Below, piece by piece: positions 26,837 through 37,468 of a DNA stretch of 64,000 nt. Origin of the DNA: Macquaria australasica (lineage: Eukaryota > Chordata > Actinopteri > Centrarchiformes > Percichthyidae); assembly GCA_005408345.1 (NCBI GenBank), contig SEMN01000161.1:744001-808000 (forward strand), in the 5' to 3' direction. The notes beneath the pieces were generated by a model, which was not told the DNA's origin, ran no database searches, and worked only from the letters and a program-made list of their open reading frames with translations. The position numbers and the translations under genes were made by a program. Within the stretch, counting starts at the first letter, position 1, and every line of letters starts with the position of its first letter.

Positions 26837-29800
26837 CGTGTGTCTACATCCATGGTGTTTAAATGAGACACAGTGAAAAAGAAAAAGAAACAAGTTTAAA
26901 TGCGAAGGAATAAAAAAAGAAAAGGCTGTGAATGTGTGTACTTCATCGCCTTGCTCCACTGACACTTTATGTTGTTTAAAATATACAGTGTGAATCCTAC
27001 AGTGTAAGGACCCATATGTGTCTCACAGTCTATTGCTGCTATATTTTGTCTGACAGCCAGTGGAGATGCAGTGAGAGGCTGTGAGGTGATAGTAATGAGA
27101 ATCAAAAGATGATAGATTTTTTGCGATTCACGTCTTTGCGTGCTGTTTTCCCTTTCCCTATAATCCCATATTTGTTACTTACATACTGTTTCTGCTTTTG
27201 TATGTGTAATTAGTGCAATCACAGAAACAGAAGTTGTTCTGTGTTAGTCTTTTGCAAACAAGAATATCATGGTTTAGAGTCTATCTTCAGAAATGGAGCA
27301 GCTTTCTTCAAAATATATTTATGCAATTTGTAATTTTGTAAAATCAGGCATTATAGCAAAGCACAGTATAGAATGGTATATCATGGTTCTAATATTGTAG
27401 TGTGTCACTTACTTTGAGTTCAAGTGTGTATGTGAGCAGACAGCGGGATCATCAGTCGCATTGAGAAACAGTTCGATTGACGTTCAGGGAATGAGAGTGA
27501 TAATTGATGCTCTCACCATCACCTTGACTCCCCCTGGAGCTCCCATACGAGACACGTTTACCAACACAGGATCCGGGGGAACAGCCTCTTACATGCTGCC
27601 CAGATTTAGAAAGCTGACTCTGATGTTAGAGGTAAGGATGAGAGGCTGGATGAGACATAGAGTTGCTGCTTATAGAGTAGACAACATTAAAACAAAGACA
27701 AGGACAAGGCAGCTAGCTGAGATGACCAAATTGGCAGTTTAAAATTAACAGTCAATCAGTGCTTCAGTTACCTGACCATCAGGGTAAAATTCAATTCGTA
27801 CACCGGAAATATAATGTGAAAAATAAAAAAAATGTACCATGAAATTTACTATGCACATTCATGCTCCCCTGAGGATGACCCTTTTCCACTTTGTGCAATT
27901 GTGCACACAAATAATAATTGTCTAATGGGCAGTTTTCCAGTAAATTTGCTGAACAAATGAATGAACCCAACAACATGAACCCTTTTTAATTTCAAGAACC
28001 CCATGCCTTTTTTTCTAGTGCCACCAATCATGACAAAATTTAAATTATTGGCCCAATGTCTGGCCAAAGCTGCAGGAAAAAGAAACTTCAGTATGTTGTT
28101 TGTGAAGTCCAGTAACCCATTGTGACCTATGGGTTTCACTAGCAGGTATTTAGACTTTACGTAAATCGCAGAAACAGATTATATAGTTTCCTACCAATGT
28201 TGTCCCTCATCAAGCCATGCTATATGCCAACAGCATGTGGGGAAGGATCATCATTTCTGTTGGTCCACTCACTGAATTGTAGTTTATTTCAGGAAGCAGC
28301 AATAGGAAGCAGAGAGAAAGACTGACACTTTGCTGTAATAGGATTGAAAAGGATGATAGATGGTCTCATTCACACTTCGACACGCTCTGTATAGCCTGAC
28401 CATGGTTCCAAAGACATATTGTCCATAGACACCAATCCACACATACTGTCGACATAAGATGTGACCATGAAGTCATGAGGAGAACTTTTGACACTTTGAC
28501 TCATGACCCTTCCACTGATGAAGAAAGGTGTTAGGAGGCGAGCACAGTGTTGATAGAGAACTCATTTTGCACCTGCAAAGTCTGATACAAAGTAAATACA
28601 TCTTATTATTATGGAAGAAGCAGTTTTGCATTTTTCTTTTAATCAATTCATGTTTTCTGGCCTGCTTGAAACCGTTAAACCGTAATGAAATTTACAGAAA
28701 TCATTCACGAAAAAAAAAAAAAATCTGCAGTCTTTCTCCTGAAACATCTGAGAAGATGTATGGCATTGTCAACAGCAAACTAACAGCAACAGAGTGAGAC
28801 AGTTTAGTCAGTGCATTGACTTACACATCATTAACTGAAGTAATGTTTCGCTCTCTTCTTCGTGTTCTGTTTTTATCTCTCCTTGTCCCTCTTTTTCGTG
28901 TCCTCTCAGCCAAATGACACGGATGTAAGTATGCATAATTTCCCCTCTCCTCATTTTTCAAAACATCACTCTACTTTTCGTACAGAACCAAATTTAACAC
29001 CTTCGGCACCTGCTGAGCTCTGTGAAGTCAGCTTCACACTCCAGTTAAAACAGACCACACATACACACACAGTCACAGACATGCAGAAATTAAACATGCG
29101 CAAACTTGCAAACAAGGCACTCAGGAGACCGACACAGGTAGACAAGACATATCACACACGCATTAACACCTTCTCACCAACGCAGATGCGTTTCTTCACA
29201 CTCACACGTACACATACACTTGTCTACATTGACACATGTTCAAGCATATAACACCTTCGCAAACAAACACAGGCAGAGCATGTGTTCAAATCATTTCCTC
29301 ACATACACAAACATGCCCTCCTCTAAACACACGTACTCAACAGATAATAACACATATTACACTTCCAATCACTTTCACCTATATTTTTTCAATGAAACTC
29401 ATTCCTCTGTTTGTTAATGGTGAAACACATTACAGACATTTTCTTTTCTTTCTTTCGGGTCTGTCTTCCAGTGCTCCAATGTAGAGGGGACTTGTCCTCT
29501 TCGGTGTGACAGCTTTGTGAGTATATCTTGCTGTTTGTCTGAAATGTAGTGATAAATGTTCTCTAATATATAATGTCTTGTTATTTAAGCCCAAAAAAGT
29601 TCAAAATTGTTATTTTTTGCTCCTATATGGAGCCGCAAAAGTACGAAACCTACTCAAGTAGCTTTAAATTTGAGTCACTTCATAATTCGTGGTTTGAATT
29701 ATATGAATTATTGTGCTTATTGTTATCTTTGTCAGTGGTGTTTGACACAGATTTTTCCTTATGCAAGTAATTGCTTTCTCTGTCTCTGGCTCTTTCTGTC

Positions 29801-29875
29801 ATCTCAGGATGTCGAGTGCTACGTGATTGACAATAATGGCTTTGTCCTAATTTCCAAACAGCGCAATGATGTGAG

Positions 29876-29920
<45 letters not shown>

Positions 29921-32900
29921 AACATGTGCTTTCTAGACTTTATAGTCCTTGACTTGATTATCTGAGGGCTCTTACGTCTTTCAATATTCATTACCAAGAA
30001 AAGAACACACTCCGAATACAGAGCCGAAATATTCTGTGCCTATTATTTATTATTTACATTTATATATCTCACAACCACTTAATTTTTCCTTGTGATTCAG
30101 TTAGGAGTCCCACCTCTCATTCTGTGAACCACTGTTGGCCAGCGGTGCAGATATCCTGTCTGTGGCCAGGACACTGTGTCCAACAGACTAACTTGCTAAG
30201 AATAGGACTAAATGATTTCCATGACCTTTAGGCCCATAAAAAACATAAAAAATATGTTTAAACACTTGTTTTTTACCCAACAGAAGTTAAAAGATGGAGT
30301 CATATAACATTTTTACATATTCACAGTTTCAAGTTTCAGCCTTTTCCCACAGAAACCATCAATAATAAGTGTAAGCAGTAAAATGAGTCAGTGCTCATGA
30401 ATCACAATAATTGTACAAGTAGTGCAGCAAGGGACAACAATTCCCAGCCTACAATTATGCAGCACAACAAAACATAAGCAAAGCAGCAATGTGCCCTGTA
30501 ATTTTACTGTAGCAGTGACAGTTTATAGTGAGTTTTTGTACTTTTGTCTCTTTTTATTCTGTTTTTTTAAACATAAATTTCTGGAGCAGGAAGCAGCACT
30601 AAACTGATGTGATAAAAATCTTTACGTGCGATGTGTCATTGGTTGTACTATAATTCATTTGAGCAGACAAAAGTTCATAAACAAGGAATATAGTCTCAAC
30701 AGAGAAAACAATTTTATTATTGATTATAGCAATAATGTTTAATAAAAGTACAGCCTACAATATGCCCATATGTGTTTTTAAGGTTTGAGTGAAATTTTGT
30801 TAAAGGAATAGTTTGACATTTTGGGAAATATGCTTATTCACTATCTTCAGAGTTGAGGGATGTGTCTCCGCTGGTTGCCTGGCAACTTCACGGTGACGAC
30901 ATGACTCCACTAAGTCAATAAGTGAAGTTTAGAGGTGTTAGTACAAGAATTTGTTACTTTTGTTACCTTTAGCTGTTTCCCCATTTCCTGTCCTTTCGCT
31001 AAGCTAAGCTAAGCTAACCGTCTGCTGACTGTAGCTTCATATTTACCGTACAGACATGAAAAAGTGAACAAGTGCATTTCCCAAAATGTCGAATTATTCC
31101 TTTAAAAAGATTCCTCATCATGTGTGATAAGAAACATTGCTTTTAAACCAACACACAATGAACACCAAGGAAGGGAGCAGAAATTCTGAAAAAACTCAGT
31201 TTAGTCAGTCAGTTTATCGTGGTATGAATTTAATGTGTTCAACCACATAGATCGTTTCACACAGTGTTTGTTTTTTGTTTTTTTTTGCTCTTTCTCTTTT
31301 CTGATAGGCGGGAAGATTCTTTGGAGAGGTTGACGGATCAGTTATGACCACACTAATCCGAATGGGCATGTTCAAAAGGTAACGTCTGGTTGTCATTGCC
31401 TGACTGGTTGACAAGATAGTTGTGTGTCTGTCTGCTTCTCTGTCTGTCTGTTAGCAAAGGACAGGAGGTTACCTAGTCCTGTCAGGGCCTACAAGAGATC
31501 GAGCATATACAACTTCATGTAAACTTCAAGAAGCTGCAGTGCCCCCACACTGCAATGTTAAGTGCCATGTTATGCATCCTGGTGTCTCATGCTCATAACA
31601 CCATGCATTTGAAACTGGCTCATGAATTTGATTGCATGTCACCCCTATGTTGTATCACAAACAGAAGTGGTTGCTGTTGGGTGTTGTCTTAACCAGGAGG
31701 TTGGCTTGCAATTGTTCTTATACACCTAAGCCATGCATTAGTATGCATATGATACCCATAGCCTTTTAGCCATAGCTTTACTGTCATTATAGAGACTCAA
31801 AAGCTTTGTTTTTATTGCTATATAATGGCAGAGTCTCTGCCCTGTGTTGTACTCTCTACGTGCCCAGGGTCGCTAATTCACCCATCTTTGTGTTTGTGGT
31901 ATAGATATTCCTGCTTTTCCCCTTTGCTCCCCTTTGAGCTTCTTTGACTGCTCTGGAATTTTCTCCCTCTTACTTTTTGCCTGTCTTTTATGTTTGAAAT
32001 CTCATGAGTGATGTGCTATTTTTAAACAGCTAAAAGATTTCATCATGCTTCATTTGACACAGGATATTACATAACTGGTTTTGAGCATGCATGAACTTCA
32101 GTGGCTGTGTGTGTGTATGTTTGCACACTGTATGTGCATGCAACTGTAAATTTGCGTGTCTATTTGTGTGTTCTTGTGCTTCTACCTGCATAAGGACCAA
32201 GTAGAAAAACAAGACAAAATCAAAACACTGGGTCAATCCTCTATTTAAAAAGGAAAGTAATTCTAGCACAGAGATGATTTTCTCTGGGGTTTTTTTTCTT
32301 TTATAAGTTAAGGTAGGGATCAGGGTTCTACAAAGGTTAAGCTCAGCTATGCGAGACTGTGCGTAATAGTCTCAAGGGGGTCAAGGAATCGATGTAAGCA
32401 GTGAAATGCTGCCTGAAGAGCAACACCATGTGCTTTTGTGTGTGTGCGTGTGTTTCCTCAGGGTGTCCTTGTTCGACTACCAGGCCATGTGTAAGATGAA
32501 CTTGCACTCTGTCAGCAGTGCCCGTCCACTTCTCAGTGTATGTACAGTATACTCACTCTGTGTACAGTATCATTACCATAATGGTCCAATACATTCTGCA
32601 GTAACTATAATATATCTATCCATCTATCTCTTCAGCCGTTCTATGGTTTGGCTTCAGCCCTTAAGTGGATCCTCTCCAATGTCCTGCTGTAAGTGTTGCT
32701 AGGGGTAACCTGAATGTCAGTATGTCCAAAAAATGGGGATTTTGTTCAAATATGCTATTATGTATCATTGGTTGACAACACAAAATCATTATAGTTTGAC
32801 ATTTTGAGAACTATGTTTATTTGAGAGTTAGATAAGGAGATCAATACCACTCAGTCAGTTAGCTATATCTTGTTTGTGTAATCCTTAAAAAATCAAAGAC

Positions 32901-35446
32901 TAAAAAACAACAACTCACTGTTTTACGGGAAGTTATGTGCTGGACTATTTCTTGGCCGGAGGCGGTGACTATCTGTAGTCTCCGCTTGTTGTCACAGTGA
33001 CAACAAGAGTCCAGAAAGTCAGTTTGCCCAGACAAGAAATTGCTGGCACACACAGTAACCTCCCGTAAAACCACAACATGGCGTTTTTACAGTCTTAAAA
33101 TTCTTAGCTGCTGACAATAGCTTCATATTTACCGTACAGACATAAGAGTGGTCTCAATCTCCATATTTAACTCTCAGCAAGAAAGCGAGTAAGCATAGTA
33201 CATGGGAGAAGTTTGCCTCGAAGTCTTTCTGTCAGAAAGTCTTTCTGTCAGAAAGCTTTCTGCCAAAAAGCCTTTAGGAAGTCAGGTGATAGTATAAAGA
33301 GCGACAAAGTCCATGTAGTGAGGAGGTCAGGGTGAATGAGTGGATCAAACACCAGACTTTTACCCAGAAGACTGCTGTTGGAGTCCTGCGTCGAACTTAC
33401 CTTATTATTTTAACCCAAACCATGATCTTCGAGACTTGTCCCACGTGCATAAACGTATTTTCCAAAATGTTGAACTATCAACTCTTCCCTTAAAGTTATC
33501 AACGCAAATTGGATAATGGGATGTTAATGGGATGTTTTATTTAGAAAAACTGCGACTTGGTAAGGCTAAAGTCACTTGGTATACCCAACTTCTTCATTAA
33601 AAAGAACAGGCTGGTTATCAAGTTAAGAAAAAAAAACATCTACCAAAGCTACCAATTACTGCTGAATAACCATTTTAATATCCCCATGACACAACTTTGG
33701 GTCCTGGCCCAGTTTTTGAAAGTTTCATGCAATCTGCCTGCGATCTGCTTTGGTCTATAATGATGGCCGCCTAATTGACTCCCCTCTCTCTGTCCACTCT
33801 CATCTTCACAAGGTTTCTCCTGGAGTTTAATATCTGTGGCTTCTGGCACTCGGAGCATTTCGCTGACGGTGAGAAAAAATGTGGCCAGTTAAGGTCAAAC
33901 TCTGTCCATCTATATGTGCTCAGAAATGTTCTTGTGTATATATAAATAATGTATATTCTGTAAATCATCACAACCTTCAGAGCAGATCTGGATTAGTGCA
34001 ATATTTGCATTATAAACCAGTTCTCTATAAATAATGCCCATATTATCTACATCAACATGGATTTCAAGTAAATTCTTAAGGGATCTCAAATCATATTTAA
34101 ATATTAACATAAATGTCTGGACGTCTGGGCTAATAATGCTCACCATCAACACCACAAACATGTTACAGTAATGACACACATGTATGTTGTGTCCGTTCAA
34201 TGCCAGGAGTGTTTACCGTGAGTTGTGTGCAACATTGATCACCAGTCTAGAGGTCATTATGGAAAATCAACGTTGTGTCCTCTCATCCTCTCACCTCTCA
34301 TCTGCCTCTGTCTCTCAATCGATCACACTTTCATCCTCCTCATTACACCACCTGTCAATCATCCACTCTTCATCCTACTCCACATCACCATCATCATCCC
34401 TCCATTCAGCCAAGCCATTTGTCAGCGTGTGTGAGTATCTATAGTGTTTTTGAGGAACATCAGTTTTCTTAAAACTACCTTCTTTTTTTTGCATTTTGTG
34501 TTTTGCGTGTGGTGTAGTGTTTGTAGTATACTTCAAACTAAATGAAATTTGGTGTGTCTGATTATGTAAGTAGCTTTCAGTGGGAAGAGGGGCAACTGGC
34601 AAGTTCTTCAAAACAAGAACTAAGCTTAGAGTTACACTTTTTTCTGAGGAAGTCAGACAGAAAACATAGCCCACATCCAGACGTGAAATTTCTGCTTTTC
34701 TTTCTGCTTTTGAACCCATCATTTTACCTTTACACAGACACCAAATTAAATTTAGGAGTACACAGCAAGCTAGAGTACCTCTGGTCCTGGTAGAAAGAGC
34801 AATAAATGACTGAAGTGTGAAGCATTTAAATTGCATCCAGCGTTCTCCTGTCACACACTCTAAGCCTGTCAGTCACCGACAAAACGTCACACATACACTT
34901 TCACAGACACATATTCATATTACCAACTGCAAGACATGACCCATATCTATTTCTCTCTTAGCCTCAGCTCATAAGAAAAAAGGAGACATCCTGCAGCCGT
35001 GTGACACCGAGTACCCCAGCTTCGTCTACGAGCCATCAGTCAAAGAGACCAACAGCATTATTAAGTGTGGACGCTGCCAAAAGTAAGCACACACTCATGC
35101 ACACTTATGCACACACAAATCTGCAGTGCAGTCCTCCCTAAGCCCTAGACCAGTCATATTAAATTGTCCTTCCAAAACCCATTTTCTACGACTTTGCATA
35201 GTGAGAGCAGTATGTGTTTATACAAGAGTATCAGGAAGGGGGAAATAAGTAGAAAGAAATGGAATTAGATCAGGGTTATAGAAAGACAGAGAAGCATGTG
35301 GAGAGTGAGAGAGAGACTGGAAAACTGAGAGAAGGTATTAAGACAGGTAAATGAAAAAAACAGGGATGGGGGAGAGTGGGTGACAGAAACAGAGATGGAA
35401 AAACAGTGGGAGCCAAGAGGAGAAATAGAGGAAAGCATCACAGCGT

Positions 35447-35523
<77 letters not shown>

Positions 35524-37468
35524 AAAATGAGAGAGAAACGGAGAGAAATGCCTGTGGTTCTGTGGTTACTATATTATTTCAGCAGGTTTGTGATCACAGG
35601 TTGAGTGTGAATGCCCTCATGAGGCCAAAAGAGGTATAACGCAGCACAAACAGTGCTTACAGTCCCACTGCTGGGCAAGATTCTTAGATTTCAAAGGTTT
35701 TGTTCACTTTATTACCCAGAATGACCAACTCATGCAGTCAAGTAAATCTGCAAAATTATTTTTTTCCATAGAAATAGTTATGTAAATTATTATGTGAAAC
35801 ATTATTTGGGGTTTTTCATATTATTATTATTATTTTTTTTAATCAATGTAACAGTCATTGTGGACATTGTATTTGCCCTGGCTCAGCGCCCCCTACTGGA
35901 CAAAGTGTTCATGTCATACATTACATGAGTGCTTTTCCCTCTCTGGGCTTTTGTTTGTGTGCACAGTGTCACACTTTTTAATATGTTTGTGTGTGTCAGG
36001 ATGTTTGTGGTGCAGCAGATACCAGAGAGCAACCTGTTGATGTTGGTGGTGCAGGCAGACTGTGACTGCTCCAGACAGTACCCACCCATCACCATGGAGC
36101 CCAAGGAAGTCAAATATATCCTTTGGTGATTCGAAATTGTCCGTAGGTGTGACTGTGAGTGTGAATGTTTGTCTGTCTCTATGTGTCAGCCCTGTGATTG
36201 ACTGGCGACCAGTCCTGGGTGTACCCCGCCTCTCGCCCAATGTCAGCTGGGATTGGCTCCAGCCCCCCGCGACCCTCTAAGAGGATAAGCGGTATAGAAA
36301 ATGGATGGATGGATGGATTTTGGTATTCGTGGGGTATGCTGGCTCATCGAGAAATGATCTCACCTTAACACACATACCAAATTAGATATTGTTAGAGTCT
36401 GCTTGTTTTGATTTATTTATTTATAACAGCACCACCCTCCTTTCACATTCACTCAGACATTCACATAAGCACACTATTCAGATTTGGTAGAGGAGGTAAT
36501 ATTTCAGTGCATAACTCACTGGCATGTTAGTAGCAGAAGAAAAGGTAGAACAGAGCTGTACTTTATATTTGTACCTTTAAAAGTACAGTATAATTAACCA
36601 AGATGTACCTATAAACATAATCAGTTTTCTGCCCTTTTTGACTTTCTTTGTACTGCAGTTCCTGTTGCTGCAAACTCCCACTCTTGCTGTGGAGAGGGTG
36701 TAGACAGCCCAACAAGCAGGATGTTGCTAAGGTTGAAACAAGGACAGGATGTCTTAACAGCTTCCCACCCGTGAACACTATAATTGTCTTTTGGTTAAGC
36801 TTTTCCCCTTGCTCCATCCCTGATGTGTTCCTGCTGTGGTACATTTGTGTGATTTTCAGTGCAAATCTTTTGTACTAATATTTGAATGAGAATTCAAGAG
36901 AAGCCTCTCCTGTTCCTGTTGTTGCTCCTTGACCCCGCTGTACATAATGCCTCAGTAAAGTGTGACAGGATGAGGTCCCAGAAGATTCGCCGACGCCCCG
37001 AGTCCTGCCACGCCTACCACCCCCAGGTCAGCTTCTCATTGGTCCACCCCATGAATGACCCTTGCATCAACCAGCATCTGCATCCAGTGTACAGCAGCTT
37101 TGACCAAGTGTTACCAAGTGTTTTATAAATCTTGATGAAGACTAAAATGCAATTATTTTTTCATAACCTAAATTATGATAAAACACATCTCCTCTCATTG
37201 TCTTTCTACACTGGTTGTGTGCACCACATAGTATTTTCTGCTGCCTTCAGCTGTACTGTTGTTATCATTCATAGCTTCTATATCTGCTATCATATTTAGC
37301 TTGATTGCATTGAAGTAATATCAAAAGTCGTGGCAGAGATGCAAAGTGAAATCACTTTCTGTTGTGTCCCTGTAGGAGAACGCCAATGATTGTGGAGGAG
37401 CTGCTGTTGTATCTCTCTCTGCCTCTCTCTTCCTCGCCTGTCTCTCCTTCTCGGCACTCGTCTCCTGA
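24159..37468 (+). CDS. cacna2d4: Voltage-gated calcium channel alpha2delta subunit, CACNA2D4-like, C-terminal part (partial)
   Basis: Alpha2delta subunits are extracellular, GPI-anchored auxiliary proteins that raise surface expression of Cav1/Cav2 channels. In mammals alpha2delta-4 serves photoreceptor synapses with Cav1.4. Twelve exons join in frame: 24159-24220, 28910-28924, 29472-29516, 29808-29870, 31308-31378, 32462-32537, 32636-32688, 33813-33868, 34962-35082, 36000-36115, 36944-37026 and 37376-37468. They give 283 residues plus TGA. All introns are GT-AG except the one before 36944, which is U12 AT-AC. Diagnostic strings are [69 protein letters not shown] and RRRPESCH. From memory these fit human alpha2delta-3/-4, with the CDRMRSQK segment closest to alpha2delta-4, and they do not fit alpha2delta-1/-2. 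The end, DCGGAA followed by a hydrophobic tail, fits a GPI signal. The VWA and Cache domains must lie upstream of the window. The paralog (a or b copy, or alpha2delta-3) needs a tree. Confidence 0.88.
25599..25658. repeat. (GT)30 microsatellite
   Basis: Thirty perfect GT units in the intron after exon 24159-24220. Confidence 0.97.
25880..26060. repeat. Pyrimidine-rich tract
   Basis: About 180 nt of TCC/CTC-rich sequence on the + strand. Apparent Ser/Pro/Leu frames here are low-complexity artefacts. Confidence 0.8.
26123..26180. repeat. (TG)29 microsatellite
   Basis: Perfect TG repeat within an alpha2delta intron. Confidence 0.97.
26779..26832. repeat. (TG)27 microsatellite
   Basis: Perfect TG repeat within an alpha2delta intron, followed by CGTG units. 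Confidence 0.97.
27440..27631 (+). other. Candidate 192-nt symmetric cassette exon in an alpha2delta intron
   Basis: An open stretch of 64 codons runs from a possible acceptor (gagcag, 27434-27439) to a good donor (GAG|gtaagg at 27632). Its length is divisible by three and its frame matches the phase 0 junctions of the flanking alpha2delta exons, so inclusion would keep the protein in frame. The peptide contains the segment [19 protein letters not shown]. It has no match that I recognise in alpha2delta proteins, and the acceptor lacks a strong polypyrimidine tract. Chance is a real alternative. Confidence 0.2.
28910..28924 (+). CDS. cacna2d4: 15-nt microexon of the alpha2delta gene (PNDTD)
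   Basis: The five codons CCA AAT GAC ACG GAT sit between a pyrimidine-rich acceptor (tcctctcag) and a strong donor (gtaagtatg). Both flanking introns are phase 0, so the microexon can be included or skipped without a frameshift. It would add Pro-Asn-Asp-Thr-Asp between the WTIAAQ exon and the CSNVEGTC exon. As I recall the human alpha2delta-3/-4 proteins, the flanking residues are contiguous there, so this may be a lineage-specific or tissue-regulated insertion. Asn-Asp-Thr also creates an N-glycosylation sequon. Confidence 0.65.
29879..29917. repeat. (AC)n microsatellite next to a splice donor
   Basis: The AC run starts only 8 nt after the end of exon 29808-29870, immediately behind the donor gtgagttc. 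Confidence 0.95.
30800..31105 (+). mobile_element. Complete MITE-like TIR element (teleost repeat)
   Basis: The ends are inverted repeats of about 34 nt. The left end starts TTAAAGGAATAGTTTGACAT, and the right end, read in reverse complement, starts TTAAAGGAATAATTCGACAT. Only a handful of positions differ. The interior has GCTAAGCTAAGCTAAC and a 'GTAGCTTCATATTTACCGTA' segment. There is no coding capacity, so it is non-autonomous. Related copies lie at 32789-33494 and 13322-13632. Confidence 0.8.
32789..33494 (+). mobile_element. Second copy of the same TIR element, interrupted by another insertion
   Basis: The left end (ATAGTTTGACATTTTGAGAA), the interior segment GTAGCTTCATATTTACCGTA-like at about 33118-33140, and the right end (TTTTCCAAAATGTTGAACTA ... 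TTAAAG) match the element at 30800-31105. The copy is split by foreign sequence at about 33198-33446. It lies between exons 32636-32688 and 33813-33868. Confidence 0.7.
33198..33446 (+). mobile_element. Element nested in the TIR-element copy
   Basis: About 250 nt interrupt the host element near its right end. The insert is flanked by the 5-nt word GCATA on both sides (33193-33197 and 33447-33451), a possible target-site duplication. Its borders, TACATGGGAGAAG and CTTGTCCCACGTG, are imperfect inverted repeats (about 10 of 13). Near its left end a 16-nt unit (GTCTTTCTGTCAGAAA) is tandemly repeated at 33223-33254. Confidence 0.5.
35452..35520. repeat. (TG)34 microsatellite
   Basis: The longest uninterrupted dinucleotide run in the window, in the alpha2delta intron between exons 34962-35082 and 36000-36115. 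Confidence 0.97.
35885..35899 (-). promoter_or_regulatory. Strong CTCF-like motif
   Basis: On the minus strand this reads CCAGTAGGGGGCGCT, a full match to the core vertebrate CTCF consensus. It is intronic, about 100 nt upstream of exon 36000-36115. Binding is inference. Confidence 0.5.
36116..36943 (+). other. cacna2d4: U12-type AT-AC intron of the alpha2delta gene
   Basis: The exon ends ...GTC AAA T and the intron begins ATATCCTTT, the canonical U12 donor. The intron ends ...GTAC after a branch-site match TCCTTGAC (36926-36933), whose branch A (36932) lies 11 nt from the acceptor. Joining at these sites gives K-Y-N-A-S-V-K-C, as expected for the family. No GT-AG pair restores this reading. 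The intron is therefore expected to be removed by the minor spliceosome. Confidence 0.92.
36130..36318 (+). mobile_element. LINE-type (probably RTE clade) 3' tail with ATGG repeats
   Basis: The segment contains words typical of a widespread fish retroelement tail (GACTGGCGACCAGTCC, GGGTGTACCCCGCCTCTCGC, GGGATTGGCTCCAGCCCC, GGATAAGCGG) and ends in GGAT tetranucleotide repeats. It is 5' truncated, with only the non-coding 3' end present. It begins about 15 nt after the U12 donor of the host intron. The clade assignment is from recall. Confidence 0.7.

Noticed and set aside
33222..33262. Short tandem direct repeats suggestive of a CRISPR-like array
   Set aside because: Only two and a half adjoining 16-nt units without spacers, inside a transposon insertion of a vertebrate genome.
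24159..37468. Assignment of the channel gene to alpha2delta-1 or alpha2delta-2
   Set aside because: Those subunits have a different C-terminal region (for example DCGNCSR and a YDYQSVC or YDYQAAC context). The DYQAMCK, CDTEYP and KCDRMRSQK segments here fit the alpha2delta-3/-4 branch.
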